Source of the DNA: Clostridium paraputrificum
GTDB taxonomy: Bacteria; Bacillota; Clostridia; Clostridiales; Clostridiaceae
Length of the DNA stretch: 64,000 nt
NCBI RefSeq assembly: GCF_900447045.1
Contig: NZ_UAWH01000016.1
Location: 124,001 to 188,000 of the forward strand
Direction: 5' to 3'
In this document: positions 63,305 through 64,000 of the stretch, in pieces
Numbering within the stretch: the first letter of the stretch is position 1
How the letters are laid out: each line of letters opens with the position of its first letter
Program-made: the position numbers and the translations under genes
The notes under the pieces: generated by a model
Seen by the model: only the letters and a program-made list of their open reading frames with translations
What the model was told of the DNA's origin: nothing
Databases searched by the model: none

Positions 63305-64000
63305 CTACTCCCACTTCTTAAATAGTAAAGTAGCATTGTGGCCTCCAAAACCTAGAGAATTTGAAAGAACATATTTCAGTTCCTTTTCTCTTCCCTTATT
63401 TGGTACATAATCTAAATCTAATTCCTCATCTACATTTTCTAACCCTATAGTAGGAGGTATAAAGCCCTCTTGAAGCGCCTTAATACATGCAACAGCCTCT
63501 ATAGAACCAGCTCCCCCTAGTAGATGTCCTGTCATTGACTTTGTTGATGAAACAGGTATATTGTATGCATAATCATTAAATACTCTTTTAATAGCATATG
63601 TTTCATACTTATCATTTAAAGGTGTTGATGTACCATGAGCATTTATATACGAAACTTCATTTCTTTCTATTCCAGCTTCTTCAATTGCTTCTATCATAGC
63701 ATCAGCTGCCCCCTCTCCTTCTGGATGTGGACATGTAATATGATAAGCATCACAAGTACTACCATAGCCTACAATCTCAGCTAGGATTTTTGCTCCCCTA
63801 GATTTAGCATGTTCTTCTGACTCTAGTACTAATACAGCTCCCCCTTCACCAATTACAAAACCACTCCTATCTTTATCAAAAGGAATTGAGGCCCTAGAAA
63901 TATCATTACTAGGATTTAGTGCTTTCATGCTAGCAAATCCAGCAACCCCCATCTTGGTAATTGGAGCTTCGCCACTACCTGCAAGCATTATATCTGCATA
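63305..64000 (-). CDS. fabF: 3-oxoacyl-ACP synthase II (FabF), partial (N-terminus outside window)
   Basis: Condensing enzyme of fatty-acid elongation. The C-terminal ~232 residues are present, and the frame continues past the edge, so a methionine at 63988 is internal (context [11 protein letters not shown]). Catalytic histidines are in [11 protein letters not shown] and [13 protein letters not shown], with the conserved Lys in SSTKSMTGH. The C-terminal [17 protein letters not shown] is typical. The active-site Cys lies outside. First visible gene of the fabF-accB-fabZ-accC-accD-accA operon. Confidence 0.96.
   Translation of the reverse strand, partial: YADIMLAGSGEAPITKMGVAGFASMKALNPSNDISRASIPFDKDRSGFVIGEGGAVLVLESEEHAKSRGAKILAEIVGYGSTCDAYHITCPHPEGEGAADAMIEAIEEAGIERNEVSYINAHGTSTPLNDKYETYAIKRVFNDYAYNIPVSSTKSMTGHLLGGAGSIEAVACIKALQEGFIPPTIGLENVDEELDLDYVPNKGREKELKYVLSNSLGFGGHNATLLFKKWE

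Noticed and set aside
1-64000. CRISPR array, rRNA or tRNA genes, prophage
   Set aside because: I saw no regularly spaced short repeats, no rRNA segments, no tRNA cloverleaf with CCA context, and no phage structural genes anywhere in the window.

Overview
The window reads as chromosome of a spore-forming, low-GC Clostridium (sensu stricto, general type of C. perfringens or C. septicum). The signs are the strong A+T bias, near-exclusive use of AGA for arginine in the housekeeping genes, AGGAGG-type ribosome binding sites, and the sporulation genes sigG, sigE, spoIIGA and an uninterrupted sigK. No species is claimed. Almost every gene lies on the minus strand, so operons read from high to low coordinates.

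Layout. (1) 1-7,000: sporulation and division block with sigG (cut by the window edge), sigE, spoIIGA, ftsZ, ftsA, pilT and sigK. A long-spacer promoter with a second degenerate copy precedes spoIIGA, and a SigF/SigG-type promoter lies between sigE and sigG. (2) 7,200-17,800: a penicillin-binding protein, udk, trhP, trmR and mltG (the Bacillus yrrL-M-N/O-udk order), typA, rnj, fur, a DUF1292 gene, ruvX and ireB. (3) 17,900-25,800: alaS behind a T-box leader, a PRC-barrel protein and AI-2E-type permease pair, and the iron-sulfur/thiolation operon iscR-iscS-iscU-mnmA. (4) 25,800-33,500: a secreted GH18 chitinase, rarA, a TrpXYZ-type ABC transporter, an MscS channel and a YgjP-type metallopeptidase.

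(5) 33,670-39,510: a 5.8-kb accessory island flanked by 36-bp exact direct repeats. The repeat covers the last codon, stop and downstream hairpin of a MutS-like gene. Inside are an IS110 remnant, a minus-strand operon (ChbG-type deacetylase, PTS IIBC, GH4 glycosidase), a divergent RpiR regulator and an IS30 remnant. The island genes use CGN arginine codons freely, unlike their neighbours, which suggests transfer. The enzyme set resembles the chb (chitobiose) operon but with a transporter of the glucose/maltose PTS family.

(6) 39,500-56,200: the MutS-like ATPase, a plus-strand structured RNA candidate, a DegS/DegU-like pair, small unknown genes, a Tet(M)-like translation GTPase, two small iron-sulfur proteins, a nuclease/phosphatase-family protein, a manganese (yybP-ykoY) riboswitch with terminator but no gene behind it, a DUF488 protein, a gamma-carbonic-anhydrase-like protein, a YbjQ/zinc-ribbon fusion, a membrane sensor kinase without a partner regulator, and a DinG-like helicase whose N-terminal exonuclease-like domain has lost a catalytic residue. 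(7) 56,200-64,000: ackA, an isolated HutP-like regulator, a DUF4003 gene and the fatty-acid operon fabF-accB-fabZ-accC-accD-accA, with fabF cut by the window edge.

The strongest candidates for something undescribed are the island with its insertion point at a gene's 3' end, the gene-less manganese riboswitch, and the unassigned RNA at 41.2-41.3 kb.
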